From Gammaproteobacteria bacterium (GTDB lineage Bacteria; Pseudomonadota; Gammaproteobacteria; Burkholderiales; Burkholderiaceae_C): a stretch of DNA of 64,000 bases. Location of the stretch: positions 1 to 64,000 of the forward strand of contig JAHJOG010000259.1 in the NCBI GenBank assembly GCA_018820395.1, written 5' to 3'. Shown here piece after piece: positions 46,757 through 55,699 of the stretch. Position numbers and translations under genes: made by a program. Each line of letters starts with the position of its first letter. Within the stretch, counting starts at the first letter, position 1. Under the pieces are notes generated by a model, which was given only the letters and a program-made list of their open reading frames with translations, was not told the origin of the DNA and did no database searches.

Positions 46757-48160
46757 ATGTCCGCCGTTTTTTCATATGCCGACAATGATGCGTCGGCAGA
46801 CCGCCAGATCGCCCAGCTCCGAATCCCTCCGCATTCGATCGAAGCCGAATCCAGCGTGCTTGGTGGATTGTTGCTGGACAACGGCGCATGGGACCGAATG
46901 GGCGACCTGCTCGTGGACAGTGATTTCTATCGCCATGAGCACCGACTGATCTACGCGTCGATTGCGACGCTCGTCAACGCCAGCAAGCCCGCTGACGTCA
47001 TCACGGTCTACGAGCACCTTCAGAACCTCGGAAAAGCCGAAGAGGTCGGTGGGCTGATCTACCTGAACTCGCTCGCGCAGTATGTCCCTAGCGCCAGCAA
47101 CATTCGACGATACGCAGAGATCGTTCGTGAGCGGTCGATCCTGCGCAAACTCGTGAGCGCAAGCGACGAAATCGCCACCAACGCCTTCAACACCCAGGGG
47201 AAGGCCGTCGACAAGATCCTCGACGAAGCCGAACAGAAGATCTTCAACATCGGCGAAGAAGGCTCGCGGATGAAGCAGGGCTTCCAGGGGATGGATTCGC
47301 TGGTGGTCGAGCTTTTGGATCGTGTCACCGAAATGGCCGACAACCCGAACGACATCACAGGGGTTCCCACGGGTTTCGTCGATCTCGACCGCATGACTTC
47401 GGGCTTCCAAGCCGGAGATATGGTCGTCCTTGCCGCGCGCCCGTCGATGGGCAAAACGGCCTTGGCGATCAACATCGCAGAACACGTGGCGCTCAACGAA
47501 GGCTTGCCGGTGGCCGTGTTTTCCATGGAAATGGGCGCATCGCAATTGGCCGTGCGTATCGTCGGTTCGATCGGGCGTATCGATCAAACCCATCTCCGCA
47601 CTGGCAAGCTCACGGACGAGGAATGGCCACGGCTGACCGAGGCCATCGAGAAGCTGCGCAACATCTCGCTGCACATCGATGAGACGCCCGGGCTCACGAC
47701 CAGCGAGCTCCGGGCGAATGCCCGCCGTCTTGCAAGGCAATGCGGGCAACTGGGCCTGATCGTCGTGGACTACCTGCAACTGATGAGCGTGTCGTCGAGC
47801 ATGAACGACGAGAACCGCGCAACCGCGGTGGGCGAAATATCCCGCGGGCTCAAGATGCTTGCGAAGGAACTCAAGTGCCCGGTGATCGCGCTGTCACAGC
47901 TCAGTCGCGGGGTCGAGTCCCGCACCGACAAGCGGCCCATGATGAGCGACCTGCGCGAGTCGGGCGCGATTGAGCAGGATGCCGACGTCATCATGTTCAT
48001 CTACCGCGACGACTACTACAACAAGGACAGCAAGGAGCCGGGAGTTGCGGAGGTGATCATCAGCAAACAGCGGAACGGCCCGACCGGCACCGTCAAACTC
48101 GCTTTCCTGAAGCCGATCACGAAGTTCGAGAGCCTGGCTGGGGGCGGCCACGACTACTGA
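46757..48160 (+). CDS. dnaB: Replicative DNA helicase DnaB
   Basis: 467-residue hexameric 5'-3' helicase. N-terminal domain (LRIPPHSIEAESSVLGGLLLDN), linker, RecA-like C-domain with Walker A ARPSMGKTALAIN, Walker B LIVVDYLQLM and the arginine-finger region SQLSRGVESRTDKRPMMSDLRESGAIEQDADV. AAGGAAG precedes the ATG. Unlike in some relatives there is no intein. The stop codon directly abuts that of the convergent WYL regulator with no intergenic base. Confidence 0.97.
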   Translation: MSAVFSYADNDASADRQIAQLRIPPHSIEAESSVLGGLLLDNGAWDRMGDLLVDSDFYRHEHRLIYASIATLVNASKPADVITVYEHLQNLGKAEEVGGLIYLNSLAQYVPSASNIRRYAEIVRERSILRKLVSASDEIATNAFNTQGKAVDKILDEAEQKIFNIGEEGSRMKQGFQGMDSLVVELLDRVTEMADNPNDITGVPTGFVDLDRMTSGFQAGDMVVLAARPSMGKTALAINIAEHVALNEGLPVAVFSMEMGASQLAVRIVGSIGRIDQTHLRTGKLTDEEWPRLTEAIEKLRNISLHIDETPGLTTSELRANARRLARQCGQLGLIVVDYLQLMSVSSSMNDENRATAVGEISRGLKMLAKELKCPVIALSQLSRGVESRTDKRPMMSDLRESGAIEQDADVIMFIYRDDYYNKDSKEPGVAEVIISKQRNGPTGTVKLAFLKPITKFESLAGGGHDY

Positions 48161-48859
48161 TCAGCCTGCAGGGGCCCGGCGCTCCGAGCGCACCTTGCGC
48201 AACAGATCGGCTAGCGTCTTTCCGGCCTCCGGAGTGAAGAGCTCGGGCAGTAGCTCCAGTGCATCGAGCCGGTCGATTCGAAAGCCTCGAAAGTCATGAC
48301 GAAGCTCGCACCAGGCCGAAAGCGTCCAGACCTTTCCCCAATAAAAACACCCGAGCGGTCGAACGATGCGCTCGCTCGCAGCGTCGGCTGCATCGCGATA
48401 AACCAGGCGCAGCTTGTGCCCGGACTGAACCGCTTGTCGTGCGCTCTGAAGTCGAGTCCGGGTGGCGTCGTCGAGCGCCAACGCAGGTGCGTAGAGTGCG
48501 ATCGCCTCAGCCGCGACGCGTGCGTCTGACGCCAGAACCGAAAGGATCTTGCCGAGCGCCGCTTCGATATCGTGAGCCAACGCCGGATCGACCCAGCTTT
48601 GCGCCATTCTCGATGCGGCAACCAATGCGCGAGCTTCATCCTGCGTGAACATCAACGGTGGCAGTTCGAACCCGGCGCCGAGCCGATAGCCGACGCCGGC
48701 TTCACCCTCGATCGGAACGCCCTGATGCTGGAGATCTGCCACGTCCCGGTAGATCGTGCGCTCAGATACTTCGAGCCTTTGTGCCAGCATCGCCGCGGTG
48801 GTGAGCCTTCGTCCGCGAATCAGCTGGATGATCTGGAACAGACGATCGGCGCGGCGCAT
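48161..48859 (-). CDS. HTH/WYL-domain transcriptional regulator (YafY-like)
   Basis: 232 residues from MRRADRLFQIIQLIRGRRLTTAAMLAQRLEVSERTIYRDVADL, a DeoR-type winged helix. The WYL domain spans about 135-215 with RIVRPLGCFYWGKVWTLSAWCELRHDFRGFRIDRL. Such regulators bind a nucleic-acid or small ligand through the WYL fold. Its ATG shares one base with the stop of the upstream MGMT-like gene, so the two form an operon and the MGMT-like protein may be functionally tied to it. Confidence 0.9.
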   Translation of the reverse strand: MRRADRLFQIIQLIRGRRLTTAAMLAQRLEVSERTIYRDVADLQHQGVPIEGEAGVGYRLGAGFELPPLMFTQDEARALVAASRMAQSWVDPALAHDIEAALGKILSVLASDARVAAEAIALYAPALALDDATRTRLQSARQAVQSGHKLRLVYRDAADAASERIVRPLGCFYWGKVWTLSAWCELRHDFRGFRIDRLDALELLPELFTPEAGKTLADLLRKVRSERRAPAG

Positions 48860-49311
48860 CAGACCAGCTTTTCCTCGAAGTCCACGACAAAATAGCGATG
48901 ACCGCGCTGCACGACCGTATGCCCTTCGCTTTCTAGACGCCGCATCTGTGCCTCGATGCCGCCCGGGTATTTTCCGTTGAGCTCGCCGCCGATCTTCAAC
49001 GTGCGCCACCAGGCGGTCGTGCCGCAGGACTCTTCGGTGGCGTGTGCCACCATGTGCGCGAAGATCGCTGTGGTCACGGTGCAGCCGATGGTCGCGGTAT
49101 GTCGCGCGGCGATGCTCTCGCCAATCCCGAATACGGTAGCCAGCCTACCTTCAGGTACCCCACGCATCGCGGCTTCGACCTCCTGGGGCGACGGCGTCGC
49201 AATGGTGCCGATGCCGCGACGAGCGCGCATTGCTTCAGGGATCGGCTTCACCGACGGAAGGTGCGGATAACTCGCGAGCCGGCTTGCCCAACTCTTCTTC
49301 ACCGAGCTCAT
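48859..49311 (-). CDS. MGMT-family-like protein (DNA alkyltransferase-like fold without the PCHR cysteine)
   Basis: 150 residues from MSSVKKSWASRLAS. The central part (PSPQEVEAAMRGVPEGRLATVFGIGESIAARHTATIGCTVTTAIFAHMVA) resembles the DNA-binding domain of O6-alkylguanine transferases. The active-site PCHR motif is absent; a Cys appears in TIGCTVTT instead. The C-terminal TLKIGGELNGKYPGGIEAQMRRLESEGHTV is a conserved tail of this subgroup. It could be a damage-recognition (ATL-like) protein; the exact role is unknown and the family call is by eye. It overlaps the WYL regulator by one base. Confidence 0.55.
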   Translation of the reverse strand: MSSVKKSWASRLASYPHLPSVKPIPEAMRARRGIGTIATPSPQEVEAAMRGVPEGRLATVFGIGESIAARHTATIGCTVTTAIFAHMVAHATEESCGTTAWWRTLKIGGELNGKYPGGIEAQMRRLESEGHTVVQRGHRYFVVDFEEKLV

Positions 49312-49547
49312 CCCACGCCGACGTACACCGCCGCCGCGACCGGACTGGAAGAGGCCTCGACGTCGCTGTGGTGGCGCCGTTTCACCTGGGGATTCGCTTC
49401 GAAGCAGTGCCAAACCCCGACCCGCGCGCCGATCACGCGGTGCGGCATGACTATTTTTTCTGCGTTGGTGGTGCGCGTGCTGAGTCCGGCGATGGCAAGG
49501 GCATCCTGATGTCGTCGAATCGGTTCCATGCGTTTCCAGCTTTCGGT

Positions 49548-49997
49548 TCAAAGGTTCAGCTCAGCGAGGTCCGCGCCCATGGCGTTGGCAATGAGCCGCA
49601 TGTCGTGCGCATCGACTTCGAACAAACCGAAGCGAAATTTCGCGCCCCAGCGTTTGGGATCTTCGACGAAGTCGAACGATTCGATGAGCGGAGCGATGCC
49701 CGCCTCCTGCGCCGGCACGTAGCGTACATCGCGACGCCACGGCACGAAACCGTCGCCCATGGCGGCGGTGTAGGGCTCGCCTGGCAACACGACGCCGATC
49801 GAAACGAAGCTCTGCAGCTTGTCGCCGCCGCCATATACCGTGGCCGGCGAGTAGTAGGCGACACAATCGCCGGGTGCGATGCGCTTCAACGGCGGGCCTT
49901 TGCCGTGACCGACTTGCATGAAGCCCGTTGGCAGGTGGTCACGGCCGATGCGCGCATGCTCGGCACTGGCAATGGCGATCCAGTTCTTGTGTGTCAT
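49548..49997 (-). CDS. EVE-domain protein (UPF0310-like)
   Basis: 149 residues from MTHKNWIAIASAEHARIGRDH. EVE/PUA-like features: FMQVGHGKGPPLKRIAPGDCVAYYSPATVYGG, an aromatic cage region and GDGFVPWRRDVRYV. EVE domains bind modified bases in RNA or DNA and often occur with restriction or tRNA-modification systems, but no such genes adjoin here. The 236 bp between it and the MGMT-like gene contain only unsupported frames. Confidence 0.85.
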   Translation of the reverse strand: MTHKNWIAIASAEHARIGRDHLPTGFMQVGHGKGPPLKRIAPGDCVAYYSPATVYGGGDKLQSFVSIGVVLPGEPYTAAMGDGFVPWRRDVRYVPAQEAGIAPLIESFDFVEDPKRWGAKFRFGLFEVDAHDMRLIANAMGADLAELNL

Positions 49998-50112
49998 GCG
50001 GCGATGATGCGGAGCATCTCCTGACAACGTCTTGTCAGTAGTCAAATCGCCGGCGCAAAAAAATCGGCGGCGCTGGCAGAGGCGTTGCCTGGAAGGGTCG
50101 AAACGGGGCTCG

Positions 50113-51855
50113 CTACAGCACTTCGCTCGCAAAGTCGGCAAGACGCGAGCGTTCGCCGCGCGCCAGCGTGATGTGGCCGCTATGGGGCCAGCCCTTGAAC
50201 TTGTCCACGGCGAACGTCAGGCCGGACGAGCCCTCGGTCAGATATGGCGTGTCGATCTGCGCCAGGTTGCCCATGCAGATGATCTTGGTGCCCGGGCCAG
50301 CGCGAGTGACCAGCGTCTTCATCTGCTTCGGGGTCAGGTTCTGTGCCTCGTCGATGATGACGTACTTGTTGAGGAAGGTTCGTCCGCGCATGAAGTTCAT
50401 GCTCTTGATCTTGATGCGGCTGCGAATCAGCTCGTTGGTTGCCGCGCGACCCCATTCGCCCGCGCCATTGCTGTCGCCCTTGGCAAGAAATTCGAGGTTG
50501 TCGTCCAGCGCGCCCATCCAGGGGCCCATCTTTTCTTCTTCGGTCCCTGGCAGGAAGCCAATGTCTTCGCCGACGCTCACGGTCGCGCGCGTCATGATGA
50601 TTTCGGTATAGCGCCGGTCGTCCAGAACCTGTGTCAGGCCGGATGCCAGGGCCATCAGCGTTTTGCCTGTGCCGGCGGTGCCGGTCAGGGTGACGAAGTC
50701 GACCTCGGGATCCATCAGAAGATTCATTGCGAAGTTCTGCTCGCGGTTGCGTGTGCTCACGCCCCAAACCGCGTTCTTGCTGGACGCATAGTCCTTGAGC
50801 GTCTTCAGCACGGCGGTCTTGTCTCGAATCTCGGTCACCCGCGCGTACATGCTGGGTTCGCCTGGCGCCTCGAAATAGACGAACTGATTGATGTAGAGAT
50901 TCGGCACGATCGGGCCGCTGATGCGATAGAAGGTGTTGCTGCCGCTCTGCCAGCTCTCGACCGTCTTGCTTTGCCGGGTCCAGAAATCGGCCGGCAGCGC
51001 CAATGAACCGGAATACAGCAGGTCGCCGTCGTCCAGCGTCTTGTCGTTCTGGTAGTCATCCGCAGTCAGGCCAAGTGCGCGGGCCTTGACGCGCATGTTG
51101 ATGTCTTTCGACACCAGCACCACTTCCTGTCTCGGCCTGCCGGGCGCGTCCTTGGAATAGAGATCGCGCAGGGCCTGCACCACGCCCAGGATCTGGTTGT
51201 CGGCTTTGCCCTGCGGCAGACTCGTCGGCAACGCGTAGTCGAGCGGAGAAGTCTGAAAGAACAGCTTTCCGCCGGATTCGCGGTGCCCTGTCGTGTCGAG
51301 TCGCAATCCCTTGGCAATGTCCGCGCCTTTCGCACCTGCGAGCGCGTCGAGCATCCGGCTGGACTGGCGTCCGTTGCGCGCAACTTCGGTGGTGCCCTTT
51401 TTGTGCGCGTCGAGCTCTTCGAGCACGATCATCGGCAAGAAGATATCGTGCTCCTCGAAGCGGAAGAGGCACATCGGGTCGTGCAGCAGGACATTGGTGT
51501 CCAGAACGAAGAGCTTTGCCGGTCCGCTGGGCTTGCTCCGCTTGGCCTTGCCCTCTCGGCTGCGCTCTGTCGGTTCGCTTTGCAGGCTTGCGACGGGACG
51601 TCCGCGCGCCTCCGACGGGGCAGGCTGTTCGACCGCTTTCAGTTCGACTCTCTGAGCAATGTGTTCGACGACGCCGCCGCCGCCTTCCAGTCCATGTCGG
51701 TCGAACAGTTCGAGCGGACGCGACCCGGCAAGTTCGTCAGTCCGCCGGTCGGATGGGCGCTTGCCGTTTCTTCCGTGGGAAGTGCGTGCCGGCGCATCGT
51801 GGGCATCCGGCGAGAGCAGGGCGGCGCGTTTCGTTGGGGCGGGAGGCAAGGGCAT
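50113..51855 (-). CDS. PhoH-family ATPase with N-terminal PIN domain (PhoH2/YlaK-type)
   Basis: 580 residues when started at the first ATG (MPLPPAPTKRA); a TTG 27 bases upstream is the ORF-track start. The first ~115 residues are low-complexity. PIN ribonuclease domain from KLFVLDTNVLLHDPM with the acidic residues of the fold (VSKDINMRVKA). The C-terminal PhoH helicase-like ATPase has GTAGTGKTLMALASG (Walker A) and YVIIDEAQNL (Walker B). PIN-PhoH fusions unwind and cut RNA as toxin-like or decay factors. The gene is downstream of bcp but separated by a terminator. Confidence 0.92.
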   Translation of the reverse strand: MPLPPAPTKRAALLSPDAHDAPARTSHGRNGKRPSDRRTDELAGSRPLELFDRHGLEGGGGVVEHIAQRVELKAVEQPAPSEARGRPVASLQSEPTERSREGKAKRSKPSGPAKLFVLDTNVLLHDPMCLFRFEEHDIFLPMIVLEELDAHKKGTTEVARNGRQSSRMLDALAGAKGADIAKGLRLDTTGHRESGGKLFFQTSPLDYALPTSLPQGKADNQILGVVQALRDLYSKDAPGRPRQEVVLVSKDINMRVKARALGLTADDYQNDKTLDDGDLLYSGSLALPADFWTRQSKTVESWQSGSNTFYRISGPIVPNLYINQFVYFEAPGEPSMYARVTEIRDKTAVLKTLKDYASSKNAVWGVSTRNREQNFAMNLLMDPEVDFVTLTGTAGTGKTLMALASGLTQVLDDRRYTEIIMTRATVSVGEDIGFLPGTEEEKMGPWMGALDDNLEFLAKGDSNGAGEWGRAATNELIRSRIKIKSMNFMRGRTFLNKYVIIDEAQNLTPKQMKTLVTRAGPGTKIICMGNLAQIDTPYLTEGSSGLTFAVDKFKGWPHSGHITLARGERSRLADFASEVL

Positions 51856-51890
51856 AGGGCGATCTGCTCGAGAAAGGGACAAAGCCAGAA

Positions 51891-51924
51891 AACAAAAAAG
51901 CCGCCTGAAGACCAGGGCGGCTTT
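51891..51924 (-). terminator. Rho-independent terminator of bcp
   Basis: Perfect 9-bp stem AAAGCCGCC / GGCGGCTTT around a 10-nt loop, followed on the minus strand by TTTTTTGTTTT. Confidence 0.85.
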
Positions 51925-52035
51925 GTTGGGCGGATGCGGTCGCAGGACTCAACGGCATGAAGCCATTATGCACATCGCGTGTGACGCGTCTCGTCAACGT
52001 TGCTCATCACCAACGCGGTCCGGACCACTGTGCGA

Positions 52036-52512
52036 TCAAGCTTCTTTCTTGAGCGACTTGACGGCCTTGAGCACGTCGTCGACATGACCAGGCACCTTGA
52101 GGCCGCGCCATTCGGCCTTAAGCACGCCATCAGCACCGATCAGAAAGGTGCTTCGCTCGATGCCCTTGACCTTCTTGCCGTACATGATCTTGTTCTTGAC
52201 GACGCCGAACATGTGACACATCTTTTCTTCTGTGTCTGCAATCAATTCAAAGGGAAGCTCGAGCTTGGCCTTGAACTCGTCGTGAGACTTCATGTTGTCC
52301 CGCGAGACACCAAACACCGTGGCGCCGGCCTTCACAAAGTCCTTGTACCGATCGCGAAACTGCATCGCTTCGGTGGTGCAGCCGGGGGTGTTGTCCTTGG
52401 GGTAGAAATACATGACCAGCACGTGGCCGAGATGCGAAGTGTTCGAAACCTTGAGGCCACCGGTGGCGTTGGCGTCGAATTCGGGAATGGGTTTGTTGAC
52501 AACGATCGCCAT
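52036..52512 (-). CDS. bcp: Thioredoxin-dependent thiol peroxidase (Bcp/PrxQ)
   Basis: 158-residue atypical peroxiredoxin. Peroxidatic Cys in KDNTPGCTTEAMQF; the usual second Cys five residues on is replaced by Ala/Met, so it belongs to the 1-Cys-like class of Bcp, and MCHMFG is the other Cys. The conserved GVSRDNMKSHDEF segment is present. Reduces organic and hydrogen peroxides using thioredoxin. Single gene with its own terminator. Confidence 0.94.
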   Translation of the reverse strand: MAIVVNKPIPEFDANATGGLKVSNTSHLGHVLVMYFYPKDNTPGCTTEAMQFRDRYKDFVKAGATVFGVSRDNMKSHDEFKAKLELPFELIADTEEKMCHMFGVVKNKIMYGKKVKGIERSTFLIGADGVLKAEWRGLKVPGHVDDVLKAVKSLKKEA

Positions 52513-52639
52513 GAAACTTGTTTTCTCCGGTTGAACCCATGCAAGAGCTCGCTCACGCGTGCCGAACAGGGAGATTGGTCGTTGCTAACTGATGGCGAAC
52601 CGCCCGTTTGCAACCCGAGATTTTACCCCGAAAAGCGCC

Positions 52640-53026
52640 TCACTCGCTACCGTTCTCCCTCTCGATCAGGAGAGCAGTCACCACATGTCTGCCTTCGCTC
52701 GCAAGGATGTTGTAAGTGCGGCAGGCAGCCGCCGTGTCCATCGTCTCGACTCCCGTGCGTCGAGCCATCAGGGGTTGAAGCCAGGCTGGCTTGGGGAACC
52801 GGATGCGCTGACCGCTGCCGAAGATGATGAGTTCGGCGCCCAACCCGGCAAGGGCTTCGAAATGCGCTGCGTTCAGTTCGTCGAAGCTGCTGCAGTGCCA
52901 GTCGAAGCGCTCACCTTTTGAGCCCACGACCACGCTGCTTTCGATCTTTTCGTTGTTCACGGCGACCCAGCCTGGGCCATGCGCGGTGAGGGTCTGGGCC
53001 TCTGATTTGTCGGGTTGTAGCTTCAT
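52640..53026 (-). CDS. Mth938-like domain protein (DUF498)
   Basis: 128 residues. The fold markers are SSVVVGSKGE, ELIIFGSGQRIRFPKPAWLQPLMARRTGVETMDTAAACRTYNILASEGRHVVTALLI. Homologues include mitochondrial NDUFAF3, an assembly factor for respiratory complex I, but the bacterial role is not settled. It is divergent from alaA with 66 bp between starts. Confidence 0.88.
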   Translation of the reverse strand: MKLQPDKSEAQTLTAHGPGWVAVNNEKIESSVVVGSKGERFDWHCSSFDELNAAHFEALAGLGAELIIFGSGQRIRFPKPAWLQPLMARRTGVETMDTAAACRTYNILASEGRHVVTALLIERENGSE

Positions 53027-53092
53027 CGGAAGTGCCGGGGAACTGTGGTCAAATTATAGGTTTTCCCCTGCGCTGGCGCCCCTGGAGGGACT

Positions 53093-54319
53093 TTGAAACC
53101 GCTCAAGAAATCGGCCAAGCTGGCCAACGTGCTCTACGACATCCGCGGCCCGATCATGGACGCCGCGAAGCAGATGGAAGACGAGGGCCAGAAGATCATC
53201 AAGCTCAACATCGGCAACCTCGCCCTGTTCGGCTTCGATGCGCCCGAAGAAGTGCAGCAGGACATGATCCGGAATCTGCCGGCCTCCGCGGGCTATTCCG
53301 ACAGCAAGGGCATCTTCGCGGCGCGCAAGGCCGTCATGCACGAAACCCAGAAACAGGGCATCGCCGGCGTGACGCTCGACGACATCTACCTGGGCAACGG
53401 AGCGAGCGAACTGATCGCCATGGCGACCAACGCACTGCTCAACGACGGCGACGAGCTGCTGCTGCCGGCGCCGGACTACCCGCTCTGGACGGCCGTGGCC
53501 AGCCTGTCGGGCGGCAAGCCGGTGCACTATCTGTGCGACGAGGCCAACGGCTGGATGCCCGACCTCGACGACATCCGCGCCAAGATCACGCCCCGAACGC
53601 GCGGCATCGTCGTCATCAATCCGAACAACCCGACCGGCGCGCTGTATTCCGAAGCGCTGCTGCGCGATATCGTCTCGATCGCCCGCGAGCACGGATTGGT
53701 GATCTTCGCGGACGAGGTGTACGACAAGGTTCTCTACGACGGCGTCAGCCACAAGGCGATCGCCAGCCTGTCGCGGGACGTGCTGACGTTGACCTTCAAT
53801 TCGCTGTCCAAAAGCTATCGCTCATGCGGCTATCGCGCGGGCTGGATGGTGGTCTCGGGCGACAAGAAGCCGGCGAGCGACTACATCGAGGGCCTGAACA
53901 TGCTCTCGAACATGCGTCTGTGCGCCAACGTGCCGGGCCAGTGGGCGATCCAGACAGCGCTGGGCGGCTATCAGAGCATCAACGATCTGGTAGGCGAGGG
54001 CGGCCGATTGCGCCACCAGCGAGACCTCGCCTACGAACTCATCACGGCCATTCCGGGCGTCACCTGCGTGAAGCCCGAGGCAGCGCTCTACATGTTCCCG
54101 AGGCTCGACCCGGAGATTTATCCCATCACCGACGACCGGCAGTTCTTCCTTGAATTACTGCGGGAAACCCGGGTCATGCTGGTTCAAGGCACAGGCTTCA
54201 ACTGGCCGACGCCCGACCACTTCCGCATCGTCTTCCTGCCGCACGAGGACGACTTGCGCGAGGCCATCGGCCGCATCGCGAGCTTCCTCGAGCGCTGGCG
54301 AAACAGCCGGAGCTCCTGA
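53093..54319 (+). CDS. alaA: Alanine/glutamate-pyruvate aminotransferase AlaA-type
   Basis: 408 residues. TTG start, chosen because GGAGGGA lies directly upstream and the N-terminus KPLKKSAKLANVLYDIRGPIMD aligns with AlaA. PLP Lys is in SLSKSYRSCGYRAGW; NPNNPTG binds the substrate carboxylate side. AlaA makes alanine from pyruvate using glutamate. It is directly followed by hom and thrC, so this is an aspartate-family amino-acid cluster, as in many betaproteobacteria. Confidence 0.93.
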   Translation: MKPLKKSAKLANVLYDIRGPIMDAAKQMEDEGQKIIKLNIGNLALFGFDAPEEVQQDMIRNLPASAGYSDSKGIFAARKAVMHETQKQGIAGVTLDDIYLGNGASELIAMATNALLNDGDELLLPAPDYPLWTAVASLSGGKPVHYLCDEANGWMPDLDDIRAKITPRTRGIVVINPNNPTGALYSEALLRDIVSIAREHGLVIFADEVYDKVLYDGVSHKAIASLSRDVLTLTFNSLSKSYRSCGYRAGWMVVSGDKKPASDYIEGLNMLSNMRLCANVPGQWAIQTALGGYQSINDLVGEGGRLRHQRDLAYELITAIPGVTCVKPEAALYMFPRLDPEIYPITDDRQFFLELLRETRVMLVQGTGFNWPTPDHFRIVFLPHEDDLREAIGRIASFLERWRNSRSS

Positions 54320-54367
54320 GCTCGCACAGTGCGCGGCCCACCCAAGCCATTCAACCCAACGAATCGA

Positions 54368-55699
54368 ATGAAACCCATCCAAGTCGGCCTGCTCGGCATC
54401 GGCACCGTCGGCAGCGGCACCTTCAACGTGCTGCGGCGCAATCAGGAAGAAATCAAGCGACGCGCGGGTCGCGGCATCGAGATCACGATGGTCGCCGACC
54501 TCGATGTCGAACGCGCCCGCGCCGCGGTCGGCGAGGGTGTGCGCGTGGTCGACGACGCGCGTGCCGTCATTGCCAACCCGGACATCGACATCGTGGTCGA
54601 GTTGATCGGCGGCTACGGCATCGCCAGGCAGTTGGTGCTCGAGTCGATCGCGGCGGGCAAGCACGTGGTCACCGCCAACAAGGCTTTGCTTGCAGTGCAT
54701 GGCACCGAGATCTTCGCCGCGGCGCACGCCAAGGGCGTCATGGTTGCCTTCGAGGCGGCCGTGGCGGGCGGCATTCCCATCATCAAGGCGCTGCGAGAGG
54801 GCCTGACGGCCAACAGCATCCAGTGGATTGCCGGGATCATCAACGGCACCACCAACTTCATTCTTTCTGAAATGCGCGACAAGGGCCTCGACTTCGCTGT
54901 CGTGCTGAAAGAGGCGCAGCGGCTGGGCTACGCCGAGGCCGATCCGACCTTCGACATCGAAGGCGTCGACGCCGCGCACAAGGCCACGCTGATGAGCGCC
55001 ATTGCCTTCGGCATCGCCGTGCAGTTCGACAAGGCGCACGTCGAGGGCATCACCAAGCTCGCCGCGCAGGACATCCGGTATGCAGAGCAGCTCGGCTACC
55101 GGATCAAGCTGCTCGGAATCACCAAACGCACGCCCAAGGGGATCGAACTGCGGGTTCATCCGAGCCTCGTGCCCTCGAAGCGGCTCTTGGCCAATGTCGA
55201 GGGCGCGATGAACGCCGTGGTGGTCCACGGCGATGCCGTCGGCACCACGCTCTACTACGGCAAGGGTGCGGGCAGTGAACCGACGGCGAGTGCCGTCATC
55301 GCCGACCTGGTCGACATCACGCGCCTGCACACCGCCGATGCGGCGCACCGCGTGCCGCACCTGGCCTTCCACCCCGACGCCATGAGCGACCTGCAAGTGC
55401 TCCCGATGGCCGAAGTGGTGACCAGCTACTACCTGCGCCTTCGGGTCGCCGACGAGGCCGGCGTGCTCGCACAAGTCACCGGGCTCCTCGCTTCGGCCGG
55501 CATCAGCATCGACGCGGTGCTGCAGCGTGAAAGCGACGAGGTCGGCGCCGACGGCGCTGCCGCCGTCCCGCAGACCGATCTCATCATCCTGACGCACGAC
55601 ACGCGCGAGGGCACCCTCGACGACGTGCTGGCCCAGCTGCAGGCCTTGTCCACCGTGCTCGCGCCGATCATCCGGATTCGCAAGGAAGAACTGGCCTGA
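54368..55699 (+). CDS. hom: Homoserine dehydrogenase
   Basis: 443 residues from MKPIQVGLLGIGTVGSGT. NAD(P) motif GIGTVG, substrate core ANKALLAVHGTEIFAAA and MVAFEAAVAGGIPIIKALREGLTANSIQWIAGIINGTTNFILSEM, and a C-terminal ACT domain (about 355-430; LRLRVADEAGVLAQVTGLLA) for threonine feedback. Gives homoserine, the branch point to threonine and methionine. The stop overlaps the thrC start by one base. Confidence 0.96.
   Translation: MKPIQVGLLGIGTVGSGTFNVLRRNQEEIKRRAGRGIEITMVADLDVERARAAVGEGVRVVDDARAVIANPDIDIVVELIGGYGIARQLVLESIAAGKHVVTANKALLAVHGTEIFAAAHAKGVMVAFEAAVAGGIPIIKALREGLTANSIQWIAGIINGTTNFILSEMRDKGLDFAVVLKEAQRLGYAEADPTFDIEGVDAAHKATLMSAIAFGIAVQFDKAHVEGITKLAAQDIRYAEQLGYRIKLLGITKRTPKGIELRVHPSLVPSKRLLANVEGAMNAVVVHGDAVGTTLYYGKGAGSEPTASAVIADLVDITRLHTADAAHRVPHLAFHPDAMSDLQVLPMAEVVTSYYLRLRVADEAGVLAQVTGLLASAGISIDAVLQRESDEVGADGAAAVPQTDLIILTHDTREGTLDDVLAQLQALSTVLAPIIRIRKEELA

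Noticed and set aside
49312-49547. 73-residue minus-strand ORF and several plus-strand frames in the gap
   Set aside because: They lack a ribosome site, recognisable family or consistent codon pattern; I treat the gap as non-coding.
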